From: CALINB01 sp938045325
Lineage (GTDB): Bacteria > Pseudomonadota > Alphaproteobacteria > Rhodospirillales > CALINB01
Direction of reading: 5' to 3'
Assembly: GCA_038114465.1 (NCBI GenBank)
Contig: JAYNQW010000015.1
Coordinates: 11,963 to 75,962, forward strand
Length of the DNA: 64,000 nucleotides
The translations under genes and the position numbers were made by a program. Below are positions 8,926 to 17,768 of this stretch, piece after piece. The stretch's first letter is position 1, and each line of letters opens with the position of its first letter. The notes beneath the pieces were generated by a model. The model was not told where the DNA came from. It did not search any database and saw only the letters and a list, made by a program, of their open reading frames with translations.

Positions 8926-8965
8926 TTTTCAGGGGAAAAGGCGAAAGAGCCTTTTCCCCTGAAAA
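8926..8965. terminator. Perfect 17-bp hairpin between tRNA-Val and the rhodanese gene
   Basis: Arms 8926-8942 and 8949-8965 are perfectly complementary with a six-base loop. The hairpin starts the base after the tRNA CCA end and lies 23 bases past the stop of the convergent rhodanese gene, so it can end transcription from both sides. A-rich and T-rich arm ends supply short U-runs in either direction. Confidence 0.75.
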
Positions 8966-8988
8966 TTAATATGAGCAATTTCGGAAAA

Positions 8989-10602
8989 TTAAGCCTTCAC
9001 CGTAAAGCGCTGATCCTCGTCCGTCGCCATTTGATTGACCAGTTCGATCTCCCAGGCGAGGTATTCGCGCATCGCTTCTTCTTTATCGACATTCAGCTCG
9101 CGCGCGCGCAGGCGAAGATCTTCGGCCTTGCTGGCCATATTGGTAGGGCCCTCTTCGATCGGCAGGTTGGCTGCTTTCCACGCATTCGTGCCGCCCTTGA
9201 GGACTTTTACGGATGCGTTGGTGTGTTCGGCCGCTTCATCGGCGGCGAGTTGCGCGAGGGTTCCGTCGGGTGACGTAATCACAAGTGTATCCGCGTCGGG
9301 AACGTTGCCGATGTCATCCGCGAGGCGTGAGCGAATAATGTAATGCGCACCCGGAATGTGCCCCTGGTAGTAAGCGCGGCTCCAATCGAGGTCGATCACG
9401 GCGGCGGTACCCGCATCAAGCATGTCTTTGAGCGCGGCGGGTTCGATCAAATCCGCATTAGCGGTATCGAGGCCGAGGGTTTTTGGTGCGTAGGCACCTT
9501 TTTCCGAAGCGCCGCCGATCTCGTCCAAAGTAATCGTGGAGGCGTCCCAGCCCATTTGCTTGAGCCACGATGCCGTCATGACCGAGCGCACACCGGCATC
9601 ATCCACTAAGACGACCCTCGCGCCCCAAACGCCGAGGTGGCGGTCGGTTTCCTGAATGAGCTGCCCGCCCGGGATGTGCTTCACGCCGGGTGCGTGACCG
9701 GATTCGTATTCTTCGCGGGTACGAACATCAAGCACGTAGAGTGCGCGTTTGTCTTCTTCCTGGCGCCATTGATCGAGGGTTTTCTTATCGATGGCTTGAA
9801 CAGCAAAACGTGTCGCGACATTGGCGGCGAAATCCTTGGCCGTTTTCAGCCCATCGCCGGTCACGTCGGGCAAGGTGCTGGTTGCGCCTTTGCGGACTTC
9901 GTAGCCGGCCAAATGCCAGCCCTGCGTGCCGTTCATGAGTGACACGACTTTGTTCGGCACACCGGCATTGATCAGCGCCTGAGCCCCGATAATCGAGCGC
10001 GTCCGCCCGCCACAATTGACGACAACGGTGGTATCTTTTGAAGGAACCAGCTCGGCGAACCGGTAAACCAGTTCGGCGCCCGGCACGCTGTGGGCCCCAG
10101 GGATGCTGTCGACGTGGTATTCTTCGTACGAGCGGCTATCGAACAACACCATGTCAGTGTCGCCGTCCATCATCGCTTTTAATTCGGATGCATCGATATG
10201 CGGCGTTTCATCCGCGTGTTCGATGACTTCGGCAAACGCTTTGCTCGGCACATGGACGCCGGAGTATATGCGATACCCGGCGTCGTCCCACGCCTGAATG
10301 CCGCCGTCAAGCACGGCGACGTTCGTATACCCCAACGTCGCCATGCGTTCGGCCGCGCGTTGCGCCAAGCCTTTGCCGCCGACTGTGTCGCCGTCGTCGC
10401 ACCAGACGACGCGGGCCGCGCGGCGCGGGATCAAGGCATCGACAATGGCCTCGATTCGGCCCAAGGGAACGCACGACGCCATGAGAATATGACGCTTGTC
10501 GAACGTCATTTCCTCGCGCGCATCCAAGAGCGCGATTTCCTCGCCGTCATGCAGGTAAGACTTAAGTGTTTTCGCGTCGATCGACGTTACGGATAAATTC
10601 AT
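8989..10602 (-). CDS. Multidomain rhodanese-like sulfurtransferase (four domains)
   Basis: 537 residues with four consecutive rhodanese modules, at about 8-115, 130-235, 270-370 and 385-480. Modules 1 and 2 keep a cysteine in the active-loop position (VVWCDDGD and VVVNCGGRTRS). Modules 3 and 4 have lost it (VVLVDDAGVRS and LVITSPDGT) and are probably structural. A charged helical tail follows (AEDLRLRARELNVDKEEAMREYLAWEIE). Sulfur is expected to pass via persulfides on the first two modules. The gene starts 9 bases after a cupin gene, indicating an operon, and may process sulfur released by that partner (inference). No signal peptide. Confidence 0.85.
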   Translation of the reverse strand: MNLSVTSIDAKTLKSYLHDGEEIALLDAREEMTFDKRHILMASCVPLGRIEAIVDALIPRRAARVVWCDDGDTVGGKGLAQRAAERMATLGYTNVAVLDGGIQAWDDAGYRIYSGVHVPSKAFAEVIEHADETPHIDASELKAMMDGDTDMVLFDSRSYEEYHVDSIPGAHSVPGAELVYRFAELVPSKDTTVVVNCGGRTRSIIGAQALINAGVPNKVVSLMNGTQGWHLAGYEVRKGATSTLPDVTGDGLKTAKDFAANVATRFAVQAIDKKTLDQWRQEEDKRALYVLDVRTREEYESGHAPGVKHIPGGQLIQETDRHLGVWGARVVLVDDAGVRSVMTASWLKQMGWDASTITLDEIGGASEKGAYAPKTLGLDTANADLIEPAALKDMLDAGTAAVIDLDWSRAYYQGHIPGAHYIIRSRLADDIGNVPDADTLVITSPDGTLAQLAADEAAEHTNASVKVLKGGTNAWKAANLPIEEGPTNMASKAEDLRLRARELNVDKEEAMREYLAWEIELVNQMATDEDQRFTVKA

Positions 10603-10611
10603 GGGACAGTA

Positions 10612-11385
10612 TTAATGCCCGCCATTGCGGAGTTCGACGTATTCGCCGCGTTTCATCTTGCTCGGGTCCGATCCCGGACGGTCCGTCGGGAACGGGTATT
10701 GCATGCATAGCACGGACGCCCCTTCGGGGCCGGCTTTGTAGTGTGCCGTATCTTCGCCCGGATTAACGCGAATGACCGATTTGCGCGGCAGCTTTTTGTC
10801 GCCGTCGAGCAGATAGCCGCTGCCGACGACGTGATACTGCCCGCCGCCGTCGGACGGCAAGGCGTCTGTTTCCGCGTTCGGACCGAGGTGATAACCGCGC
10901 ACTTGCAAACCGTCTTCAAAACGCTCGATCAAATCTTCGGTTTTCACTTCGCCGTCCTTGAGACCGGAAAGGTCGGTGTCGAACACCTGCGCGACGTTGC
11001 GCCCGGCACGGCCCGGCATGTGCTGCTTGTTGCCCGGCATGGTCCAGTGACCGCCGCTCGCGCAGTTACGCAGCGTAAAGAACGAGATGCCTTCTTCTTC
11101 GCCGATAATCGGGCCGTAGGGCGTGTAGGCGTCGGCATAATGAAAGGAAACCGGTTTCACTTGGCGTTTGCCGATGCGGCCGTATCCTTCGACCACGACC
11201 TGAAACTGATCGACGTCATGAAAGTGCGGGTTGATCACCGGATTCGGGTAGGACCGCTCGACCAGGAACCCTTGCGGGTTTTGATCGAGATCGCTTTTCT
11301 GGCCGAAATAGTCGTGGCGGATACCGGTTCCGCCTTCGCGTTGGTATTCGGATTTTCTGGCGTCTTCGGGGGCAACGGCTCTCAT
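10612..11385 (-). CDS. Cupin-domain protein, partner of the rhodanese gene
   Basis: 257 residues; the cupin core shows NPVINPHFHDVDQFQVVVEGYGRIG, with HFHDxxQ supplying the usual metal ligands, and a second beta strand set with PVSFHYADAYTPYGP. The region PHHLGP-like GYHLGPNAETD and the tail LCMQYPFPTDRPG suggest a bicupin-like fold. The specific reaction is unknown to me; a mononuclear-iron dioxygenase or an organosulfur-binding role is possible from the rhodanese partner 9 bases downstream. ATG 11385 is preceded by GGGAGA. Confidence 0.72.
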   Translation of the reverse strand: MRAVAPEDARKSEYQREGGTGIRHDYFGQKSDLDQNPQGFLVERSYPNPVINPHFHDVDQFQVVVEGYGRIGKRQVKPVSFHYADAYTPYGPIIGEEEGISFFTLRNCASGGHWTMPGNKQHMPGRAGRNVAQVFDTDLSGLKDGEVKTEDLIERFEDGLQVRGYHLGPNAETDALPSDGGGQYHVVGSGYLLDGDKKLPRKSVIRVNPGEDTAHYKAGPEGASVLCMQYPFPTDRPGSDPSKMKRGEYVELRNGGH

Positions 11386-11495
11386 GAAGGTATCTCCCTT
11401 AGTCTTTTGTCACTGTTAAGGACATTTTAAACCAGGAAATCCGGTTTGTCTTCACCGCACGCAGCCCCCGGTTATGGTCGCGCGGATGCCGGCAG

Positions 11496-12419
11496 TTATC
11501 CTTTCATCCGGGCTTCCTTGGCGGCGATGGCATCGGCCTTTTTAATCAGGTTTTCCGCGCGATAGACGATGGGATAATCGACCATTTTGCCGTCGATTTC
11601 GACTGCGGCCTTGCCCGCGGCGATGGATTCGGCAAAGAGATCGATAATTTTCCGCGCGTTGTCGATTTCATCCTGTGCCGGGTTGAACTCTTCGTTGAGG
11701 ATTGGCACCACGGCGGGATGGATGCAGGACGATCCTTCAAACCCGAATTGCCTGGATTTACGGACCGTTTCACGCAGCTCGTCGATGCGGGTGTAATCGG
11801 CGCCCGAACCGACGAGGCCAAGCGGAATGACACCGGCGGCGCGCGCCGCGATAATCGAGCATTGTTTCGGATATAATAATGTCTCAACGCTCGGTTCGAC
11901 ACCGATGGAAAGGGTGAAATCTTCGCTGCCCAACCCGAACGCAGCCAAACGGGGATGTGCCTTGGCGATTTTTTCCATCTTGAAAAACGCGTCCGCGGTT
12001 TCGATGCGTGCGCTTAAGAGCGTACTGCCGATATCCATGCCCCGTTCGGCTTCCAGTTCCGCGATGGCGTCGGCGATCAGGCGGACATGGCTCGGTCCGT
12101 CGCATTTCGGGATCAGGATGCCGCGAATGCCGGGGCCGATGACGGCTTCGAGATCGGGAATGCCGAGGCGCAATGGACTATTGATGCGCACAAACACATC
12201 GGCGCCGTTTTGCGACACCTTGGTGGCGGCTTCGGTCACGCATGTGCGCGCGCTCGCCTTTTCGGCCAACGCGATGCTGTCTTCGAGATCGAGGATGATT
12301 GCATCCGCACCGCGCGTATGTGCCTTGGCAACAAACTTATCAACGTTGGCCGGTACGAACAGCATGGAACGCAGTACGAGGCCGTCGCGGAATTTGTGGT
12401 ATTCGATATGATCCTGCAT
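11496..12419 (-). CDS. HpcH/HpaI-family CoA-ester lyase (CitE-like)
   Basis: About 307 residues, TIM-barrel lyase that cleaves beta-hydroxyacyl-CoA esters such as malyl-, citramalyl- or methylmalyl-CoA using Mg2+. Signatures: LRSMLFVPANVDKFVAKA, DAIILDLEDSIAL (metal-binding Glu/Asp), VRINSPL, LSARIETADAFF with the conserved Glu, and GLGSEDFTLSIG. The C-terminal part includes SSCIHPAVVPILNEEF. It follows a CaiB/BaiF CoA-transferase by 11 bases. Together they can activate a dicarboxylic hydroxyacid to a CoA ester and split it to acetyl-CoA plus a 2-oxoacid. Start ATG 12419 has AAAGGAC upstream. Confidence 0.87.
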   Translation of the reverse strand: MQDHIEYHKFRDGLVLRSMLFVPANVDKFVAKAHTRGADAIILDLEDSIALAEKASARTCVTEAATKVSQNGADVFVRINSPLRLGIPDLEAVIGPGIRGILIPKCDGPSHVRLIADAIAELEAERGMDIGSTLLSARIETADAFFKMEKIAKAHPRLAAFGLGSEDFTLSIGVEPSVETLLYPKQCSIIAARAAGVIPLGLVGSGADYTRIDELRETVRKSRQFGFEGSSCIHPAVVPILNEEFNPAQDEIDNARKIIDLFAESIAAGKAAVEIDGKMVDYPIVYRAENLIKKADAIAAKEARMKG

Positions 12420-12430
12420 CAATCTGTCCT

Positions 12431-13648
12431 TTATATAATGACGTTGTTTTCACGAAGCTTGTCGAGACCCGCTTCGTCGTAGCCGAGCTCGCCGAGAATT
12501 TCCGCGTTGTGTTCGCCGATCGCGGGGGCGGGGCGTTTAAAGCCGCCCGGTGTTTCCGACAGACGCGGCACCACGTTATGCATCGGCATGTGTTCGAGGT
12601 CGTCGTCGGGAAGATCGACGATGATTTCGCGTTCCTTAAAGTGTTCATCCTCGACGATCTGACTGATATCGAATACCGGGCCGACGGTGATTTGGTTTTT
12701 ACGGAAAAACGCGAGATTTTCATCGAGCGTCTTTTGCTTGATGAAGCCGCCGACGATTCCGTCGACTTCTTCGCGCCGTTGAATGCGGTCCGCGTTGGTG
12801 TGATAGCGCGGATCGTCTACCATGTCTTCGCGGCCGATGGCGCGGAACAAGCGGTGCGCCATGGTTTGAATGGACGCCGACATGGACACCCATTTGCCGT
12901 CCTTCGTCTCGTACACACCGCGCGGGCACGAGGTTTGCGATGAGCTGCCGGAACGTTGGCGCACCGTGCCGCTCATTTTATACCGTGCGGCTTCGGGGCC
13001 GAGGATCATGTAGAGCGGTTCCAGCAGCGAGACATCGATCACTTGGCCTTTTCCGCCTTTGAAGTCGCGCTGATACAGCGCCATCGAGGTTGCCATCGCT
13101 CCGGTGATGCCGGCGATCATATCGGCCATGGCCAAGGGCGGCAGCACCGGTTCGCGATCGGCAAAACCGTTGCGTGAAGCAAACCCCGACATCGCCTCGA
13201 CCAGGGTGCCGAAGCCGCCGTACTCCCGGTACGGTCCGGTCTGACCGTACCCCGACAGGCGGACCACGATCAGCTTCTCGTTTTTCGCCATGATTTTATC
13301 GGGCGCGAAGCCGAATTCTTCCAGTCGCCCCGGCCGGAAGTTCTCGACGAAACAATCGGCATCCTCGAGAAGCCGGTGCAGGATTTCTTTTCCTTCATCC
13401 GTGCGCAGATTGAGGCTAAGGCTTTTCTTGTTGCGGCAATACTCTTTCCAATGCAGCGGTACGGCGGACGCGTGCCAATTGCGGAATGGATCGCCGGTTA
13501 ACGGCTCGATCTTGATTACCTCGGCACCGAAATCGGCGAGCATTTTCGTCAGTGCATTGCCCGCGACCAAGCGCGAAACATCGATCACGCGAATACCGTC
13601 CAGAATGCCCTTAAAATTGGGGTCGAAATCTTTTTTGTGAAAGTCCAT
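12431..13648 (-). CDS. CaiB/BaiF (family III) CoA-transferase
   Basis: 405 residues, family III CoA-transferase that moves CoA between carboxylic acids through a mixed anhydride on an aspartate. N-terminal signature VIDVSRLVAGNALTKMLADFGAEVIKIE, then SLNLRTDEGKEIL and CFVENFRPGRLEEFGF. The catalytic aspartate is expected in LAMADMIAG, followed by GQVIDVSLLEPLY. It is the first gene of the pair with the CoA-ester lyase. Substrates such as citramalate, itaconate or malate fit that pairing but are not proven. ATG 13648 was chosen over an upstream GTG because of the AGGTGAGG just before it. Confidence 0.87.
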   Translation of the reverse strand: MDFHKKDFDPNFKGILDGIRVIDVSRLVAGNALTKMLADFGAEVIKIEPLTGDPFRNWHASAVPLHWKEYCRNKKSLSLNLRTDEGKEILHRLLEDADCFVENFRPGRLEEFGFAPDKIMAKNEKLIVVRLSGYGQTGPYREYGGFGTLVEAMSGFASRNGFADREPVLPPLAMADMIAGITGAMATSMALYQRDFKGGKGQVIDVSLLEPLYMILGPEAARYKMSGTVRQRSGSSSQTSCPRGVYETKDGKWVSMSASIQTMAHRLFRAIGREDMVDDPRYHTNADRIQRREEVDGIVGGFIKQKTLDENLAFFRKNQITVGPVFDISQIVEDEHFKEREIIVDLPDDDLEHMPMHNVVPRLSETPGGFKRPAPAIGEHNAEILGELGYDEAGLDKLRENNVII

Positions 13649-13744
13649 AAGCCTCACCTGCGGAATTAGTTTTGGTTGGCGGGTTGTGCGGAAACATTCC
13701 CCGCCCTAATGTCGCGTAACGGTGGCATTTAGGCAAGATCGGTC

Positions 13745-14416
13745 ATGATGGAACAAAAAGCGGTTCTCAGTTGGAGCACGGGAAAGGATAGCGCCTGGAG
13801 CCTTTATGCATTGCGTCAACAAGGTGTTGAGGTCGTCGGATTGTTTTCAAGTTTGACCGGTCCCGAAAATGACCGAAAGGTCACCATGCATGGTGTCGAC
13901 CGGGCCGTCGTTCAGGCGCAAGCCGCCGCTGCCGGTTTGCCGCTCGAGGAAATATTTTTACCCGATCCGTGCCCGAACGAGGTTTACGAAGAGGTGATGG
14001 GCGCGTTCATTGCGCGGATCCGAGAAAAAGGTGTCACCCATGTTGCGTTCGGCGATTTGTTTCTCGAAGACATCCGTCAATATCGAGAGGATAAACTGAG
14101 CGGCACCGGGTTCGAACCGATTTTCCCGCTGTGGGGACAGAACACGCAAACCTTGGCACGCGAGATGATCGCCGGCGGATTAGAAGCGCGCGTGGTCAGC
14201 GTCGATACCGATCAGCTCGACGGATCGTTCATCGGCCGGGCTTATGACGAAGCGTTTTTGCGCGATTTACCCGACCGCTGTGATCCGTGTGGGGAAAACG
14301 GCGAGTTCCATACCGTATGTTTTGCCGGTCCGATGTTTCAATCGCCTGTTGATGTCGTTTTGGGCGATGTCAATGAAGGCGAGCGCTATTGGCATCAACG
14401 CGCATCGTTGGCGTGA
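13745..14416 (+). CDS. Diphthine-ammonia-ligase-like ATP-pyrophosphatase
   Basis: 223 residues of the adenine-nucleotide alpha-hydrolase (PP-loop) family. The ATP-binding PP-loop LSWSTGKDSAW begins at residue 8. Later family motifs are VTMHGVDRAVVQAQAAAAGLPL, VAFGDLFLEDIRQYRE, GFEPIFPLWG and the C-terminal DPCGENGEFHT. The family name comes from eukaryotic and archaeal diphthamide synthesis. Bacteria do not make diphthamide, so the bacterial protein must ligate or adenylate some other substrate, currently unclear. It converges with a dioxygenase gene 3 bases downstream. Confidence 0.85.
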   Translation: MMEQKAVLSWSTGKDSAWSLYALRQQGVEVVGLFSSLTGPENDRKVTMHGVDRAVVQAQAAAAGLPLEEIFLPDPCPNEVYEEVMGAFIARIREKGVTHVAFGDLFLEDIRQYREDKLSGTGFEPIFPLWGQNTQTLAREMIAGGLEARVVSVDTDQLDGSFIGRAYDEAFLRDLPDRCDPCGENGEFHTVCFAGPMFQSPVDVVLGDVNEGERYWHQRASLA

Positions 14417-14419
14417 ACT

Positions 14420-15295
14420 TTAAAACGGCACCGAGCCTTTAACCGCGGTGCGGTGCATGGTGCGGTACAGCGGCGGATCGATATGGCTATAATCGCCGAC
14501 GGCGCAATGCTGGGTTTGCACGTTGTCCCAAATCACGACATCGTTCGGTTGCCATTGGTGACGGTACATAAACGCCGGCTGCTTGATGTGTTCGAACAAC
14601 TCTTCGAGAAGCGCTTCGCTTTCATCCTCAGGGATGTCACAGATTCTCACCGTGAAGCCTTCGTTCACATATAGGCATTTGCGTTTTGTGTCGGGATGGG
14701 TGCGGACCACCGGATGAACGGAATCGGGCACGGTGTTCTTTTGTGCCTTCGAGGTTTTGCCGCGGATTTTTTCCCGGCCCTGACGCGCTTTGGTTAGTGT
14801 CGTGTAGCTGTGAACCGCCTTAAGGCCGCCAATGCGTTCCTTCATTGCGTCATCGAGTGCGTCATAAGACGCCGCCGTACTGACAAACTGCGTGTCGCCC
14901 AAAATGGTACCGTCTTGTTCGGGGAGTTTGATCGCGCGTAGCAGGGAAAACGACAGCGGGCGCTCTTCATAAGAGATATCGGTGTGCCAATATTGGCCCG
15001 CATCGAGAATACCGATGGCGTTGCCCGCCACATCGGTTTCGTTCGAGGCCACCAGAATTTCCGGATGGCCCTCGAGCGCGTATTGCCCCAGGACATGTTG
15101 GTGCAGTTCGCCGAGCTTGCGAGTGAACGCGATTTGCTGCTCCGGTGTGAGGCGGGATTGATCGCGGATGCAAATAACGCCGTGCTCGTATAGTGCTGAT
15201 TTAAGGCTATCGAGGCCACCGCCATTAAGCGCGCCGAGTTCCATCCCGGTAATTTCCGCGCCCAGTGCTTTTCCTAACCGGTGGACCGACAGCAT
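14420..15295 (-). CDS. TauD/TfdA-family 2-oxoglutarate dioxygenase (copy 1)
   Basis: 291 residues, Fe(II)- and 2-oxoglutarate-dependent oxygenase. The iron-binding facial triad is visible as HTD in YWHTDISYEERPL and a distal His in WDNVQTQHCAVGDY; the oxoglutarate-binding Arg is in YRTMHRTAV. N-terminal LGAEITGMELG is typical of the taurine/alkylsulfonate/2,4-D oxygenase family. Sulfonate, aryloxy acid or other carboxylates could be substrates. A diverged second copy starts 91 bases away on the opposite strand, so the two share a divergent promoter region. Confidence 0.87.
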   Translation of the reverse strand: MLSVHRLGKALGAEITGMELGALNGGGLDSLKSALYEHGVICIRDQSRLTPEQQIAFTRKLGELHQHVLGQYALEGHPEILVASNETDVAGNAIGILDAGQYWHTDISYEERPLSFSLLRAIKLPEQDGTILGDTQFVSTAASYDALDDAMKERIGGLKAVHSYTTLTKARQGREKIRGKTSKAQKNTVPDSVHPVVRTHPDTKRKCLYVNEGFTVRICDIPEDESEALLEELFEHIKQPAFMYRHQWQPNDVVIWDNVQTQHCAVGDYSHIDPPLYRTMHRTAVKGSVPF

Positions 15296-15386
15296 GATTT
15301 GCCCTTGCGATTTGCCAGATAATCGGCTTGGGCTTTATAATAGGCGCAATAATTCCAAGAATCAAAAACAGGTAAACGTGGCGACA

Positions 15387-16265
15387 ATGGCGGTTAATGA
15401 TCCGAGTACGATCACGGCGAAACGGCTGACGAAACATATCGCCGCTGAAATTTCTGGTGCCGATCTTTCCAAGCCGCTTTCCGATAAGGTCTTCGCGAAA
15501 ATCCGCGAGTTGTTTCTCGAACACGCTGTTCTCGTTTTTCATGATCAGAAGATGAATAACGAACAGTTGATGGATTTCAGTCAACGCTTCGGCCGGCTTG
15601 ATGTTCATCATCTCATTGAGCATACACTGCCCGAACATCCCGAGATCCGCATTCTCACCAACAAAAAGAAGAAAGACGGCCAATACATGGGGGCCTATAA
15701 CGCGGGGCATAATTGGCATACCGACCAGTCGTTCAAGGAAAAACCGATGCTGGGGACGCTGCTGTTGTGCGATGAGTGTCCACCCGAAGGGGGGAATACG
15801 GAATTTGCGTCTTTAACGGCCGCCTACGATGCATTGAGCGATGAGGCCAAGCAAAAAATAGAACACATGATCGCGACCCACGACCGGAATTATTCTTACA
15901 ACAAGCGCTATCCCGAACGCCCGCCGCTCTCGGACGATCAACTCAAACAAGTGCCGCCGGTCACCCATCCGATGGTTCGCATTCATCGTGAGACCGGGCG
16001 CAAGGGACTTTATATTTCGCTGTCGTGCATCCGCGACATTGAGGGCATGACCCGCGAGGAGGCCCGCGCGCTGGTCGAGCAATTGAATGAACACGCGACC
16101 CAGCCGGAATACGTCTATAGTCATCATTGGAAAGTCGGTGACCTCGTGGTGTGGGATAACCGGTGCTTGCTGCACCGCGCGACGCCGTTCGACGAGAGTC
16201 ACATTCGTTTCATGCGGCGCACACAAATCAAGGAAGACGGCCCGTTCTCGGCGGATGCCGCCTAG
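15387..16265 (+). CDS. TauD/TfdA-family 2-oxoglutarate dioxygenase (copy 2)
   Basis: About 292 residues. Iron ligands HTD in NWHTDQSFKEKPM and His in WDNRCLLHRATPF; Arg of the oxoglutarate site in RFMRRTQI. N-terminal AKRLTKHIAAEISGADLSKPL fits the family. The frame extends upstream into the divergent neighbour, but that part looks non-coding; I start at ATG 15387, and GTG 15378 with a weak CAGG upstream is the alternative. It is followed by an MmgE/PrpD gene 78 bases downstream on the same strand. The two dioxygenases are clearly diverged and probably have different substrates. Confidence 0.87.
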   Translation: MAVNDPSTITAKRLTKHIAAEISGADLSKPLSDKVFAKIRELFLEHAVLVFHDQKMNNEQLMDFSQRFGRLDVHHLIEHTLPEHPEIRILTNKKKKDGQYMGAYNAGHNWHTDQSFKEKPMLGTLLLCDECPPEGGNTEFASLTAAYDALSDEAKQKIEHMIATHDRNYSYNKRYPERPPLSDDQLKQVPPVTHPMVRIHRETGRKGLYISLSCIRDIEGMTREEARALVEQLNEHATQPEYVYSHHWKVGDLVVWDNRCLLHRATPFDESHIRFMRRTQIKEDGPFSADAA

Positions 16266-16343
16266 GATTTTGACAAAATGGTTGCTCCGTCGCACAATTG
16301 GAGCTGCTTATTTCTTTAAATTGATCGATCAGGAGTTGGAGCC

Positions 16344-17768
16344 ATGGCACCCGACGGAAAAGCGGCTGAAAACGTTACCGAGCTAAAGCAGGATCAATCC
16401 CTTGAAATCACCAAGGGCATTGCCGAGTTTGCGGCCAATCTGAAATTTTCCGATCTCCCCGGCGAGGTCGTCGAAGGGGCGAAGAAATCCTTTATGGACA
16501 CCCTCGGTATCGGTCTGGCCGGTTCCGTGGAAGAAGCTCCCAACATCGTTGCCGGTTTCGTGAAGGACCAAGGGGCGAAGGAAGTCGCGACTGTTTACGG
16601 CATGAGCTTTAAAACCAGCATGCCCTACGCCGCCTGGGTCAACGGTATCTCCAGCGACATTTTGGGTTTCAGCGATATTTGCGTCGAGTACGTGAACCAT
16701 CCATCTGTGACGATTGTGCCGGCGCTCGCCGCGCTTGCCGAAGAAAAGAAACCGAACGGCAAGGACCTGATCACGGCGCATGTGCTGGGCGATGAAGTCG
16801 CCGACAATATTTGTAATTCGCTCGGTCCGGAATTTCACCTCGCCGGCTGGCACCCGCTTGCGGTCGTCAATACACTCGGCGGCGCCATTGCCTGCGGCAA
16901 GGTTCTCGGTTTCGATGCGGATCAAATGGCAAACGCGCTTGGTGTTGCCAGTGCCGAAGCGGCCGGCATGCGCGGCAACGACGGCAGCTATTCGAAAGCG
17001 TACGGTGCCGGGCGTTCGGCGCGCGATGCGTTGTACGCCGCGTTGATGACGGACCGCGGCTATACCGGTTCGAAGCGGATCCTGGACGTGCGCGACGGTT
17101 TCCTTTGCACCTTTGGTGCGGGTGTCGACGGCCATCAAATTCTCGAAACCTTAGGTAAGCCGTTCGACTTTATTAAACCCGGCATGACCTACAAGGCGTT
17201 CCCGACCTGCACGCGCTCGCACCCGGGTATCTTCGCCGCGATTCAATTGAAAGAAAAACATGGGATCGACGCGGACGCTATCGAACACGTTCACTGCGCG
17301 GTGAGCCCGGCGGTCGACAGGGTGTTGCGTTTCGGCATCCCGGAAAATAAATGGGAAGGCAAATACTCACTGCCTTATTCGGTGGCGCTGGCCTTATCCA
17401 AGGGCAAGGTCGTGATCAAGGATGTGACGGACGAAAACGCGCGTGATCCGGAACTGCGTTCCTTGATGGCAAAAATCAAAATGGAAGTCTCGCCGGAACT
17501 CGCGAAGCACGGCTTCCTGCCGCCGCACGCGCCGCATGGCTGTCACATGACCATCACCATGAAGGACGGCACGGAATACGCGTTTGAGCAAAATCGGGGG
17601 CCGTGGGAACCGGCAACGTCGCCGAGCTTCGATGATTTGGCCGAAAAATTCCGCAGTTGCGCCGAACTGGTTTTGAAAGACGATCAAATCGAGCAGGCTG
17701 TCGAGTTTTGCCGCGACCTCGAGAACCAGGACAACATCGATCCGTTAATGAAGATGATCAGCGGTTAA
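16344..17768 (+). CDS. MmgE/PrpD family protein
   Basis: 474 residues, full length for the family. Members dehydrate 2-methylcitrate, decarboxylate cis-aconitate to itaconate, or act on related polycarboxylates. Motifs: GAKKSFMDTLGIGLAGS at the start, FSDICVEYVNHPSVTIVPALAALAEEKKPNGKDLI, GWHPLAVVNTLGGAIACGK, GMRGNDGSYSKAYGAGRSAR, and KAFPTCTRSHPGI at about 285. AGGAG sits at the right distance before ATG 16344. The stop overlaps the stop of the convergent nuclease gene by a few bases. With the CoA-transferase and lyase at 11.5-13.6 kb it might form a C5-dicarboxylate route, which is speculative. Confidence 0.88.
   Translation: MAPDGKAAENVTELKQDQSLEITKGIAEFAANLKFSDLPGEVVEGAKKSFMDTLGIGLAGSVEEAPNIVAGFVKDQGAKEVATVYGMSFKTSMPYAAWVNGISSDILGFSDICVEYVNHPSVTIVPALAALAEEKKPNGKDLITAHVLGDEVADNICNSLGPEFHLAGWHPLAVVNTLGGAIACGKVLGFDADQMANALGVASAEAAGMRGNDGSYSKAYGAGRSARDALYAALMTDRGYTGSKRILDVRDGFLCTFGAGVDGHQILETLGKPFDFIKPGMTYKAFPTCTRSHPGIFAAIQLKEKHGIDADAIEHVHCAVSPAVDRVLRFGIPENKWEGKYSLPYSVALALSKGKVVIKDVTDENARDPELRSLMAKIKMEVSPELAKHGFLPPHAPHGCHMTITMKDGTEYAFEQNRGPWEPATSPSFDDLAEKFRSCAELVLKDDQIEQAVEFCRDLENQDNIDPLMKMISG

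Noticed and set aside
8693..8926. Open frame beginning MVGTTGIEPVTPSMSTRCSPAELRA on the minus strand
   Set aside because: It is the antisense translation of tRNA-Val and flanks, a familiar spurious ORF.
15168..15386. N-terminal extension of the second TauD-type gene
   Set aside because: It overlaps the divergent dioxygenase gene antisense and has no family similarity before the ATG at 15387.
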